In this document: in pieces, positions 29,626 to 38,907 of the stretch
How the letters are laid out: each line of letters opens with the position of its first letter
Position numbering within the stretch: position 1 is the first letter of the stretch
Position numbers and translations under genes: made by a program
NCBI GenBank assembly: GCA_009602735.1
Contig: WELA01005328.1
Location: 984,877-1,025,610 of the forward strand
DNA from: Mesotaenium endlicherianum
Taxonomy: Eukaryota > Streptophyta > Zygnematophyceae > Zygnematales > Mesotaeniaceae
Direction: 5' to 3'
Length of the DNA stretch: 40,734 nt
The notes under the pieces: generated by a model
Told to the model about the DNA's origin: nothing
Database searches by the model: none
Seen by the model: the letters and a program-made list of their open reading frames with translations, nothing else

Positions 29626-30068
29626 TGTCGCGCGTGACTGCTTAGCCTTTCAGCTGGCAATCACGCCTATGTGGCTAGCGGCTGGCAGCGTTCGAGATGA
29701 ACGCTCAAGCCGTGACTAGTCACTCGAGGGTCTTGGCCGAGGTGACACAAAACGCCTCTGCAACATCCCTGCTGTACTTGGCTTAGATAGCCGATTGATC
29801 AGTACCTTACTTGGCACTTGTTGGGCTGGCTCATTGCTGGTTCCAGGCCCCTAGCCTTTTGGCTGACTACTCCGTCCAAATCCCTATCCATCTTTGGGTG
29901 TGGGGTTTGATGTGTCGTGACCACTTTGACAGTGATAACGACTTTGACATAATCGCTAACTGAGATAACTCAATCCTTTGGTCGGTGAGTCAACCTGTGT
30001 TTCCGTACCTGGGCGGCCGTGACTTGCGTTGCATGTGCGGCACCGTCAAGTGGATAGCAGTCGCGACA
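29626..30068 (-). repeat. Candidate 5' LTR of element D
   Basis: The right end is clear because E LTR sequence resumes at 30069. The candidate has 7-bp inverted ends (tgtcgcg at 29626-29632, cgcgaca at 30062-30068), giving TG...CA in either strand. No second copy lies in the window, and no TGG-type primer site lies directly next to the left end, so that boundary is uncertain. Confidence 0.5.
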
Positions 30069-30325
30069 TCATCTCATAATTAATCAAAGTAACTTTATAA
30101 ATCATTATGTCGTACTTTTGCGAAGTAGTCGAATTACGTTACGACGCTTTTTGCAATAGTATCTCGGTTGTTTCTCCAATCGATCGGGAATTAATCGGCA
30201 CATGCGTGTGGCGAATAATTCAATGTGATGCAATCATTTATCAAAAAATGTATGATAAATGGCATAACGTATTTAAGGTAATCAGGAAAACGTCCCAAAT
30301 ACGCCTAAAAAGCTCAGATTGTTCA
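30069..30325 (-). repeat. Element E 3' LTR, truncated
   Basis: 257 bp matching 36688-36944, in the same orientation, through gttacgacgctttttgcaat and the end ctcagattgttca. The remaining ~660 bp of the LTR are missing on the left, where D starts. The open frame 30107-30340 on the plus strand is just LTR sequence. Confidence 0.9.
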
Positions 30326-30340
30326 CTCCTCCCCCCTTAA
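30326..30340 (-). promoter_or_regulatory. Polypurine tract of element E
   Basis: On the minus strand TTAAGGGGGGAGGAG directly precedes the LTR start TGAACAATCTGAGC. Confidence 0.82.
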
Positions 30341-30417
30341 AAGAACTTAACGTCCTTGTTAAGCGTACGTCTTTTAAGTTCGAATGTGTCAATACTAGCC
30401 GTGACTATCGAAAAACA

Positions 30418-30980
30418 CTAGTAAGCAATTGGACCATGCATCATCACAATGACGGAAAAGAGCGGATATTTGGCCGCGTCTCTTTTGCGTTCGTTCCATG
30501 GCTTACGAAGAGCGCTTGGTAGCACACTTGCCTTGGCGCAGAGCTTCTGAGCAGAAGCCCATCGTAACCAATACTGTTGAACCAAGTGCTTACAATTAAG
30601 TAGGAATTTGTTCTGAGGTTCGTACGAGTTCCAACTGGAATCATAATCAAGCCATTTGATCAAAAGTTCCACGCGTGGAGGCTTATGACGAGTGTAGCAA
30701 TGTCTTTGACCTCCTCTACATCCCAGGCCTTATCATCATCGACGAGTTCCAATTTCGGTGCTTGCGGCTAATAGCGGCCATCGGACCTGAACATCTTTAG
30801 TAAATTGACATGGAACTCAGGATGCGTTCGCCCCATGGATTTAGGCAAATCCAGTCGGTATGCAACAGGTCCAACCTTTGCGATAACAATAAAAGGGCCT
30901 ACCCAGCGAGGCAGAAGCTTGCGCTTTCCTAGGTGCTTGAGTTGGAGGTTTTTAGTTTGCAAAGTGTACTTTATTGCCAA
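30418..30980 (-). pseudogene. pol: Element E integrase C-terminus and chromodomain, broken
   Basis: Minus-strand 30768-30980 carries the integrase C-terminal fold (LLPRWVGPFIVIAKVGPVAY, then HPEFHVNLLKMF). After a frame change, 30418-30672 carries a divergent chromodomain (LLIKWLDYDSSWNSYEP, then CKHLVQQYW) and a basic tail. The aromatic and acidic chromodomain positions are partly kept. The order, 3' of integrase and before the polypurine tract, is that of chromoviruses. Confidence 0.82.
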
Positions 30981-31113
30981 CTTGAAAACTTAACTCAATC
31001 CTGTGCGTATCAACAAACGTTTTTTGTCGATCTCGAGCAGCGGCTAAAGCCAGTTTCGCTGTTTTTGTGCACCTCTTGAACAGAATGGACAAATAGGCGT
31101 GCACTTGGCACTC

Positions 31114-32640
31114 TCATGGTTGACATCCCCGCCTCACCGGGTACCGTACGCGTGAGAGGAGTGTGCGGATGTCTCTCAGAGTTGAAAAAAAACGGGTTTC
31201 CTTAACACTTTCCTGATAAGCATTATTTACTGCAAACTCTGCAACTGAAAGGAGGGTGTCCCAGTTGTCTTGGCGAGGATTCACATAATGCCTAAGAAAC
31301 TGTTGCAGAACGCGGTTCAGTCGTTTTGTCTGACCATCGGTCTGAGGATGGAAGCTAGTGGACATCTTAAGCTTCGTGCCAAAATGCGAGCAAACTTCCT
31401 GCCAGAAGTGGCTCGTAAATCTACTGTCACGATCAATTATGATTTCTTTCGGCATGCCATGCAACTTGAACACATAATCCACGAAGAGACGCGCGGTCTT
31501 GACGGCATCAAGCGATGGTTTAGTGGCCACAAAGTGCACCATCTTAGTGAAACAATCCACGATTGTTAACACCTCATTGTGTCCTCTATCGATGGTAGGC
31601 AATTCCACAACAAAGTCGAGGCTTATGCTTTTCCAAGGAGCACATGCAAGTTCCAATGGTTGCAACTTCCCAGCTGGCAACGTATTGCTCGGCTTATTCC
31701 TCTGACATGTTGCGCAGTTGACGATGTACTCGGCAACATCAAGTTGGAGGGACGGCCAAATATACCCTCGGCGCAAAGTGTGTGTGGTTTTGGTAATTCC
31801 ATGGTGACCAGAGTAAGGAGAGTCATGCGCTTCTCGTAGTAGCACATGTCTTACTCGGCCTTCTGGGACAGCAATGCGCCCATTGTGCCACCAGAAATCG
31901 TCCTCAAACAAATAGCTTGAGTGTTCTTTCCTTTTATCCGCACTGTCCATCGTTACGGCTACACCATTCAGGCCAGTACCCTGGAGATCTAGGAAGAACG
32001 GATCTTTGAGATAGCCCTCGTGAAATAGTTGATGCAGGTCAAGTACTTCGGAGTTATGCATGCTATCCAAATTGGGTGTGCCCGCGTCACCAGGCTGGTT
32101 GCGGTCAGACGTCTGGGGGGGTACAGCAGAATCAAGGGTGGCCGTCCACGAAACCTGACCATTTCTTTCTCGCAAGCTAGCAACAGTCCCCAACATCAAG
32201 TGGTGATGAGGAATTCGACTTAGAGAATCAGCATCATTGTTGCGGCCTGGGCGATATGCCCACTCAAAGTGGAATCGTTGCAAGATCTCAGACCATTTTG
32301 TCTGTCTCCTCGATAGCGTTGGCTGAATTTGAAAGAAGGTATTTGGGCAGCGGTCCGTAACCACTGTCAAACCCTTGCAGCCTTCCAAATAATATCGCCA
32401 AGTTTTCAAAGCGTATATCGCTGCCAAAGCTCCTGCTCTGTCATTGAGTAATTTTGTTCGGCAGGTGTCAGCTTTTGACTCTCAAAATTGATAGGCTTGC
32501 CTGCCTGCAGCAAAACAAGCCCTATTCCAATACCAGACGTATCGGCAACTACCTCGTAAGGCAAGTGGGGATTGGCTAATGAAAGAAGTGGCGCATTAGT
32601 GAGTGCATACTTAACGCGCTCAAACGCATGTTGCGAATTC
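31114..32640 (-). pseudogene. pol: Element E RNase H and integrase, catalytic Glu lost
   Basis: Frame 31114-32427 (437 codons) begins in RNase H (LKTWRYYLEGCKGLTVVTD, SRRQTKWSEILQRF), and the RNase H start lies in 32428-32640 in another frame. The integrase zinc region is HDSPYSGHHG...CATCQRNK (residues about 200-245). The core reads SLDFVVELPT, DRDSRFTSHFW and DGQTKRLNRVLQ. In the last motif the catalytic Glu is Lys (AAA, plus 31324-31326), so this integrase could not act. The frame shifts near 31170 before the C-terminal fold. Confidence 0.88.
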
Positions 32641-33538
32641 TCATCCCGTCTTATCTTTCCTTATCAGAGCAGTGAGTGGCGCGGCCATCACTAAATAATT
32701 TTGCATAAACTTACAAAAGTAGTTAGCAAACCCAAGAAATGATTGTACAGTATTTATATCTTTCGGGACAGGCCAATCAGCGACGCACGCTATCTTGGCT
32801 GGGTCAAGGCGCACCCCTTTCAAACCCACTATATGTCTGAGGTACAAAAGTTCATCCTTTAAGAAGGAACATTTCTTTAGCTTAGCATACAGCTCTTGCT
32901 CACGAAGGATTTGCAACACCAACTCAAGGTGCTTGTAATGCTCGTACCTGGTCTTTGAATAGACGAGGATATCGTCGAGGTAAACCTGAAAAGATTTCCC
33001 CAAGTAAGGTCTAAACAAATCGTTCATCGTACTTTGGAATGTTGCTGGTGCACTGGTAAGTCCAAAACTTAGGACTTTGTATTGGAAGTTTCCAATAGGC
33101 GTACAAAACGCTATTTTGGGGACATCCTCTGGTGTGATTCGAATCTGATGATAGCCTTGGGCTAAATCAAGCGAGGAGAACACGAATGCCCCCTTGCAGC
33201 GAATCAAACAAATCATCAATGCGAGGCAACGAATAGCGGTTCTTAACCGTTATATTGTTCAACGCACGATAATCAATGCACATTCTAAGCGTCCCATCTT
33301 TCTTTTGAACAAATAGGATAGGTGCCCCAAATGGAGAAGAGCCCGGCTCAATCCATCCTTTCTCAAGCAAGTCAGTAATTTGGTCCTTCATTTCATTCAT
33401 CTCCAACGGGCTTAGGCGATAAATTGGTCGCCAAGTTGGTTGAGAATCGGGAATGAGAGGGATTGTATGTCCAATAGCCCTATCAGGCGGAAGTCCGGCT
33501 GGTATTTCACTTGGAAACACTGACTTGTACTTTTGCAA
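32641..33538 (-). pseudogene. pol: Element E reverse transcriptase, frameshifted
   Basis: 33167-33538 has the pre-RT and fingers ([56 protein letters not shown]). The frame shifts near 33190. 32641-33219 then has DLAQGYHQIRI, SFGLTSAPATFQSTMNDLF, the YLDD active site (FQVYLDDILVYSK) and the thumb (VQSFLGFANYFCKFMQNY). All RT subdomains are present. One frame change and a downstream break before RNase H inactivate it. Confidence 0.9.
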
Positions 33539-33682
33539 AAGAGCAGAAAGTTATGCTGTGAGTGTGTCCTCATGACTAGTAACGTCTAACATCGGCTCTT
33601 CCGTAAAGAGCGTAGCGGAAGTTGTTGGGGAATTGGGTCTTAGTAATCCATAGAAAACATTTTGACTTTGCTTTGCCAAACG

Positions 33683-34498
33683 TCAAACTTGCTTTATGGA
33701 CAATAGAAGAGTCTCCGAAAGACTTTCCAAGACCATATCGGGCTTAAGGGACTGAAGAGTGATCTTCCTAGTTCCTTTGCGTACAATGCATGTCTTTTGA
33801 CCGAAGTCAAGCAATGCACTTGTTTGCGTAAGCCAATCGTTACCCAAAATTGCGTCAATTCCATGTGGCAATTTAGTTTCATAAAATTATACACGCCCAT
33901 GAAAGGATTGCACGCTCAGCGGTAATTTAACCGTTCCAAAAATACAAGCTAACGAGCCATCGCCGAGGCGAAGGGTCTCGTCCTTGAGTATTGGAAGCAA
34001 CTTCATCCCTTGTGCAAAACGTGCACTAATGAAGCTCACTGATGTGCCTGAATCAATGATTGTAAAGCATGATTTGCCTGAAACTTTCGTTTCAAATGTC
34101 TTACCTCAACCCAAAGAAGCATTATGCATCACTAGCAATGTCCTCGCCTTGAGAGGAATGTGGGAAATATGGAGGTCATTTACCAAAATCCCATTTTGCA
34201 TTGCCATCCGCGCGGGAAATCGAGTTATCGGATGAGAATGCGCGCGTCGATGTGTAAATGCAGCAATATAAGTTGGTGCACGACACTGGTGCATTTTCCG
34301 TAAGCGAGATAAGTGTGCGTAACACTTGGCAAGGTTAGGATCATGCGGCCGAAAGTGCAAGAACATGGTATCATGGATGCACTCGAGTTCCAAGAAGTCA
34401 GCAAAGCTCAACACTTGCATACAAATATATATTCGTTTCGAAGTATATTTATATCGGGTATGCCAGAGTGAACAAGAACCTTTGGTGCGTGCGCACAA
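33683..34498 (-). pseudogene. pol: Element E protease region
   Basis: One minus-strand frame, with a few stops, holds a retropepsin: CFTIIDSGTSVSFISARF with D-S-G-T (Asp codon at 34052-34054), then HGIDAILGNDWLTQTSALLD near 33815-33871. A TGA near 34103 and a TAA near 33887 interrupt it. Upstream residues (34106-34498) are a Cys/His-containing linker from the nucleocapsid. It uses the same frame as the RT fingers but a different frame from gag. Confidence 0.78.
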
Positions 34499-34563
34499 AC
34501 ACCTAGAATTTCCTGCTCACTAAGTCGTGTTGTCAGTAGCTCAGAAGGAGGCTTTGCGGCTAT

Positions 34564-35609
34564 CTCTTGAGCTACTCTTTTAAAGGCCCCTTGCCTTTCC
34601 CCTTGGGATCGTTTCTCGAATCCTTTCTAGTAGGACATGCCGATATCGTATGCCCATGTTTCCCACAGCCAAAACACAACCCTTCTGCCATCATGCGATT
34701 GCGAGCTTCTGTGTTGTCTATCTTGCCTATCTTGGGAGGTGGACCATTGGATCTAGTACTATTACCCGCGCCTTTGGGTTAGTTCCTCTTTGGAGCCGCA
34801 TTAAGAGAACTAGGAAACGACGATGGAGGATGTGATGGACAAGCTGCCTGACGTTTAGGCATAGCGACCGACTCCTCCTGAGCTAAAGTCTCGGTATAAC
34901 GAATGAGATCGGTAATGGCTGTCCATTCCAAACCGGTGACTGGGTTTGCGTTGAGACGATTAGCGTATTCTGCCTGGAGCCCCAAGCGAAAGAGGTGAAT
35001 TTGCATCCCAATATCGACTGGAACATCCACTATTTGGGCGACTAAGATACGGACATAGGTTTCGATAGTGCCTGTCTGCTTGAGTTGAAGCAACTTATCA
35101 CGAGCTAGCTTTGATGGATTGTGACGCCCAAAGGAATTGCGTAACTCAGTACTAAACTCCTCAAAAGTCATCGGCCCCCTCTCAGCCCCATGCTATAACT
35201 GCAATGCGTCCCCCTTGAGAAAAGTGGAAGCCGTCATGGCTTGGTCGGTAGGGGCTACTTTAGCTAACGCAAAGAAGGTTTTGAGTTCTTTGAGAAAACG
35301 GCGTACGTCAGAACCTGGACCGCTCTAAAACTTTTCAGGCGGTAAAGGCTTGTAGGAAGGCGTTGGTGCCGCGGCCTGCCCAAGGATGGCGGGCGGGATT
35401 GGCGGGTTGGCGTTGTCGCCGGCGGTCCCTGATGGGCCCGGCATCCCTTGGGCAGCCTGTAAGAAAGGACCAATCGAAGGGTGAGTGTCCATGGCAGCAA
35501 CGAAGCGAGTGACAAGGTCGGCCAACTCAGTATGAGTGACCTCAGCAAGATTAACACGGTCTTCTGTACGACCAATGACATCGGACAAGGTGCTTGGAGC
35601 CATTGTCAT
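34564..35609 (-). pseudogene. gag: Element E Gag with CCHC zinc knuckle
   Basis: Starts MTMAPSTLSD at 35609 and is read in one frame through several stops (TAG 35325-35327, TAG about 35194, TAA 34779-34781). The capsid-like region includes MTFEEFSTELRNSFGRHNP, YVRILVAQIVDVP and LFRLGLQAEYANRLNANPV. Beyond the TAA the same frame carries a knuckle, CFGCGKHGHTISAC (CX2CX4HX4C), near 34630-34675, then a Lys/Gly-rich tail and stop at about 34565. Continuous homology past three stops indicates nonsense decay of one Gag. Pol lies in a different frame downstream. Confidence 0.82.
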
Positions 35610-35821
35610 GGTTTGACTATCATCTGTCGAGGCCGTGAAGCATTGTAAAATTGTCTGCTGGAAAGTGCGCGGCGAGATTGGGTCATTGGGCAGTCCTCTT
35701 GCATTGCCGACGTTGACGACAGGATCGGTAAGAGCAAAGCAGTGGCGGCAGCAGCAGCGGCAGTAGTAGCAGCGGCGGCAGCAGCAGCAGCAGCAGCCTC
35801 GGCACCATTTTCGCCCTCCAT
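35606..35821 (-). CDS. Small upstream ORF of element E with poly-alanine
   Basis: 71 codons from ATG at 35821 (minus) to TGA at 35606-35608. It opens MEGENGAE, then has a long alanine tract encoded by a GCN trinucleotide repeat (plus 35727-35810), then a polar tail. Its stop overlaps the next Gag ATG as ATGA (35606-35609). It may be the true Gag N-terminus, separated by a frameshift, or a separate leader ORF coupled to Gag by stop-restart. I do not recognise a family. Confidence 0.5.
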   Translation of the reverse strand: MEGENGAEAAAAAAAAAATTAAAAAATALLLPILSSTSAMQEDCPMTQSRRALSSRQFYNASRPRQMIVKP

Positions 35822-35861
35822 ATGGAAGTCGAGATAGCGCCGGAAGAGAGAGAAAACAATT

Positions 35862-35930
35862 CCCGTCGAAACACGATAAGCGACCGTTGGGTCAGGGCAG
35901 GACTGGGATGGGTGACCTTCCCAATACGAA
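35862..35930 (+). ncRNA. 5S rRNA-like segment (3' half with internal promoter) in element E leader
   Basis: The plus strand reads cccgtcgaaacacga, taagcg, ttgggtcagggcaggact, then ggatgggtgacc (35906-35917). Aligned with a generic plant 5S rRNA 3' half this agrees at roughly three quarters of positions, and the 12-nt box C is exact. The A-box region (aagcg near 35878, ttggg near 35888) is in the right order. Only the internal promoter part and some sequence after it are recognisable. It lies between the primer site of E and its first ATG, on the strand opposite to the element genes. Whether Pol III uses it is unknown. Confidence 0.6.
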
Positions 35931-35938
35931 AAATCGCC

Positions 35939-35968
35939 CCAAAATATATTTTCCCAAAATATATTTTC
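35939..35968. repeat. 15-bp tandem duplication in element E leader
   Basis: ccaaaatatattttc occurs twice head to tail (35939-35953 and 35954-35968), between the 5S-like segment and the primer site. Confidence 0.85.
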
Positions 35969-36012
35969 CAGCCACTAAATTACAAAAAAAATTCCTTCGA
36001 GAAACCGAGATC

Positions 36013-36025
36013 GGCTCCAATACCA
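36013..36025 (-). promoter_or_regulatory. Primer-binding site of element E
   Basis: Minus strand TGGTATTGGAGCC, one base after the LTR end, differs at two positions from the initiator-Met tRNA type site TGGTATCAGAGCC. Confidence 0.8.
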
Positions 36026-36310
36026 ATGTAACGTTCTGCTTTTTGAGAGGAGCTTTCCTCGGTATTCAAGGAATATTTAAATGAAGTGGAAAGAAAATCT
36101 ATATACTTGTGCAAATTGACAAATCCTTGAGAAAGCAAAAATGAAAACTAACGTAGAATGTGTGCTTGTGAGAGTTGCACTCACAATGACTCTGCAAGTA
36201 TTTAAACTTGCACGACGTGAGGCACTGGAGTGCTTCGAGTCACCACCTAGGGCACCGATTCATGTCAACGAAAACAGGCGAAAGGGTACGAACCATTTCG
36301 GCTGAATGCT

Positions 36311-36386
36311 CGAAACGCGCCGTTTGGCCGTTTGGAGACTTTTCGACGGTTTCCGAAAAAACTTTTCGCGCCAAACGGGCGTTTCG
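36311..36386. repeat. Large imperfect inverted repeat in element E LTR
   Basis: Arms cgaaacgcgccgtttgg (36311-36327) and ccaaacgggcgtttcg (36371-36386) pair with one unpaired base. The intervening 43 nt holds further tttcg/cgaaa motifs, including acttttcg twice. Confidence 0.75.
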
Positions 36387-36475
36387 CGTTCTCGCGACAT
36401 TTCGGAAAGTCTCGACTATTCGCGGACTCGCGTATACGTGCTTTTCGTCATGAACCGGTAGTTATAGAAACTATT

Positions 36476-36540
36476 TCGCCAATCGGTTTGGTGTGAGCGT
36501 TTCAAATGACAGGTCGCGGGCTCGAATCCGCTCGGATGCA
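36476..36540 (+). other. tRNA-like Pol III box pair in element E LTR
   Basis: A box-A-like tcgccaatcgg (36476-36486) is followed about 32 nt later by a box-B-like ggctcgaatcc (36519-36529), one base from the consensus ggttcganTcc. The B box forms a T-arm: gcggg (36516-36520) pairs with ccgct (36528-36532) around a 7-nt loop. No matching acceptor stem is seen. It is therefore tRNA-derived or SINE-like rather than a tRNA gene. Confidence 0.45.
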
Positions 36541-36944
36541 AAGTTGCTTTGCATATCATGTGTCGTTTGACTTTTACGACTGTTTGTTCGTATTAACGAC
36601 TGGTCGTAAATCCGAAATCTGTGACTGTGCATTATCCGAAATAATGACAATCAAAATAACTTAATCAAACAATGATTAGTTAAGTTATCATCTCGTAATT
36701 AATCAAAGTAAATTTATGAATAATTATGTCGTACTTTTGCGAAGTATTAGAATTACGTTACGACGCTTTTTGCAATAGTATCTCGGTTGTTTCGCCAATT
36801 GACCGGGAATTAATCGGCACACGCGTGTGGCAAACGATTCAATGTGATGCAATCATTCATCAATTATGTATTATAAATAGTATAACGTATTTTAGGTAAT
36901 CAGGAAAACGTTCCAAATACGCCTAAAAAGCTCAGATGGTTACA

Positions 36945-37656
36945 ACGTTGCCAAGGTGGCTGACACCCAGGTAATAAATCAATCTTATGACCTACTTGCC
37001 TTTTAGGGGGCAATCCTGAAGGCATATTAAGAACATCAGTATACTGAGCAACAATTTTTGCAGCAGGAGGGTGCTCCGGAGGGCTCACCTTTTTGTCAAC
37101 CACTTCTTCAGGTTGAGGAGGTATCTCTTTTAGCAGCAAACATAACATTATGTCTTCCTTCTGGTTCCAGCTTTCGATGGACTCCATCGCATTCAGCAAT
37201 TTGCATCCTCTTAGAAGCCTCTTCTTTTCCTTCATTTGCCATTATTATACAGGACAAGAGGAAGAGCACTGGTGGGTGCCAAGTTAGTCTGCTCATCACT
37301 GGCTCCTCTCATTTTAACTGTACCTTTGCTCCAACACACTTCAGCTTGATGTCTGTGAATCCAGGACCTTCCTAGCACGGGATGTTAAAAACCAGTGTTG
37401 AGCACCTCAAATGTAAGCGTTCCAGTTAGAATTGCAATGCCAGAACCTCACTGGACCTCAATAGGCTTGCTTTGAACTCCTCCCGAGATACTTGAGGCAT
37501 CTCCAAGGAATATTTTTCTATTCCCTTGAGTGACAGTAGGCAGCTTTAGCCGCTTAACTAAGTCCTTATGGATAAAACTATGTGACGACACTCCATCAAC
37601 AAATGCCCTCACCTTCCTACCTGCAATCATACAATGCAGTTGAATAGGGAGGACTG
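36945..37656 (-). pseudogene. pol: Fragment F: family 1 protease/pre-RT piece on the minus strand
   Basis: Minus-strand peptides match copies A and B of family 1: MIAGRKVRAFVDGVSSHSFI and KIFLGDASSISGGVQSKPIE (37448-37630), then SWNQKEDIMLCLLLKEIPPQ and AAKIVAQYTDVLNM (36945-37235). The order equals A 9080-9780. It breaks off on the left exactly at the element E LTR, just after the CQPPWQR codons, and on the right at the element G LTR. F is thus a remnant of an older family 1 insertion into which both E and G jumped. The protease active site reads DGVSS. Confidence 0.9.
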
Positions 37657-38147
37657 TGTAGTGAAATAGATAGATAAAGTACTTAGTAAAATAGAATACT
37701 TTATCTATTCAAGACAAGGATCTTTGAACACAAGTGGTAGCTTCTTGGAAGAGAGATGGCTTCTTGATAGTTAATATATTTCTGGAATTTGGCAAGTACA
37801 ATAGTGATTCTCGAATGTCTAGCTCTTGTTTATATACTTGCTGCATAAGTAATTTCTAGGAAGGTGTATGTTGATGTGTTGGCACCCAACACATTCCAAA
37901 ACTTGCCACCTCTTTCTAGAATAATGTACACATGTCCTTTTGACCTAAAAATGGCACATTTGACTTTTGCCACATGGAGTTCTTCTAGGTCCTTCCTCTA
38001 ACTTCAAAAATGCCTTAGAAGGTTCAAAGGACATGAACCAAGTCACTAGAGTATCTATTCACACTTGACTCCACACAATACTACTCCAATATATTCAAAA
38101 GCATTAATATACATGCAAACTAATATATTATAACTCAAATCACTACA
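37657..38147 (-). repeat. Element G 3' LTR
   Basis: 491 bp with 8-bp inverted ends tgtagtga (37657-37664) and tcactaca (38140-38147). On the minus strand it starts TGTAGTGATTTGAG directly after a purine tract. It contains a 12-bp inverted repeat at 37670-37681 and 37697-37708. The left flank is fragment F (gactg, 37652-37656). The other LTR lies outside the window, so length rests on the end motifs and flanks. Confidence 0.8.
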
Positions 38148-38158
38148 TCACCCTTCCG
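38148..38158 (-). promoter_or_regulatory. Polypurine tract of element G
   Basis: Minus strand CGGAAGGGTGA directly precedes the LTR start. Confidence 0.7.
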
Positions 38159-38189
38159 ATAGAAAAAGCGACGTCTCGGCGCGTCAAGT

Positions 38190-38308
38190 CAAGTCTCACA
38201 TATGAGCAGACTAGTCAACAGTTTCAAGTCAGATGCCACACATGTGAAGAGGACTAGTCAAAGGCGCCAAGTCAGGTGCTACACATGTAAGGTAGACTAG
38301 GCAGGTCG
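38190..38308. repeat. Three imperfect ~40-bp tandem repeats in the element G 3' region
   Basis: Units start caagtc at 38190, 38225 and 38268, and share a cacat(g/a)tg core and an gactag(t/g)ca motif. They lie between pol and the LTR. Confidence 0.7.
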
Positions 38309-38907
38309 TAGGTGGTGTGACCTTATTGGCTAGCCTACTCCTTGATGATAAAGAAAATTGTACAAGTTGGCCCAGAATCTGCCATGAAGTCAAAAATTCA
38401 TAGCGGCCACAAAACTGCTCCGAATCTAAAAATTCTAGTGCCAGACGGACCACGTTGTAGAACTCTACCGGGTCACCAAATTTGAGAGCATTCTAACTTC
38501 TGGAGTGTCGTTGAGAGTTGAGAGAGTAGGCACTCCAAATCTGTGCAGAAACTTCTGAAAATCATAAGTCCTACTACACTTCTCTGATGTCTGCAAAGTA
38601 AGTCTCAAAATGGTCGCTGTAAGATATTCTACCGAAGTCTTGAGTCTCAAAGCATTCCAAGTTCAGGGGAGGGCACAATGTCAGAAGGCATATTTTGCCC
38701 TAATAATGCCAGCAGCCTGATCCCCTGCTACTTAGAGCATCATATCTCTCTCACCAGTGCTCCAAATTGAGCAAACTTGGACTCTAAATGACCGGCTACT
38801 CATGGACTACAGCAAGGTAAATTTTCAGAATTTATTATGCAGACCTATTTCTAGTAGCAATTTTAGTTTTTTGTCCAGAAATTGCGAGAAGAGACGAGTG
38901 TCCAATG
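38309..38907 (-). other. Element G untranslated region between pol and tandem repeats
   Basis: About 600 bp without a convincing coding region. The minus-strand frames at 38229-38453 and 38465-38650 show no domain. It is probably the 3' untranslated part of element G. Confidence 0.6.

Larger units (their letters stand above)
36027..36944 (-). repeat. Element E 5' LTR (full length)
   Basis: 918 bp. In plus orientation it starts tgtaacgttctgc and ends cagatggttaca; on the minus strand it begins TGTAACCATCTGAGC and ends with CA before the primer site. Positions 36688-36944 match the truncated 3' LTR. The right flank from 36945 is fragment F, whose pol sequence is interrupted here. Confidence 0.9.

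Noticed and set aside
30107..30340. Small plus-strand ORF
   Set aside because: Entirely inside the truncated LTR of element E and duplicated in its other LTR.
36476..36540. Functional tRNA gene
   Set aside because: No 5' acceptor strand pairs with the 3' side, and the anticodon arm does not fold; only the A/B boxes and T-arm are convincing.
38190..38308. CRISPR-like array
   Set aside because: Units are contiguous and imperfect with no spacers, in eukaryotic retrotransposon DNA.
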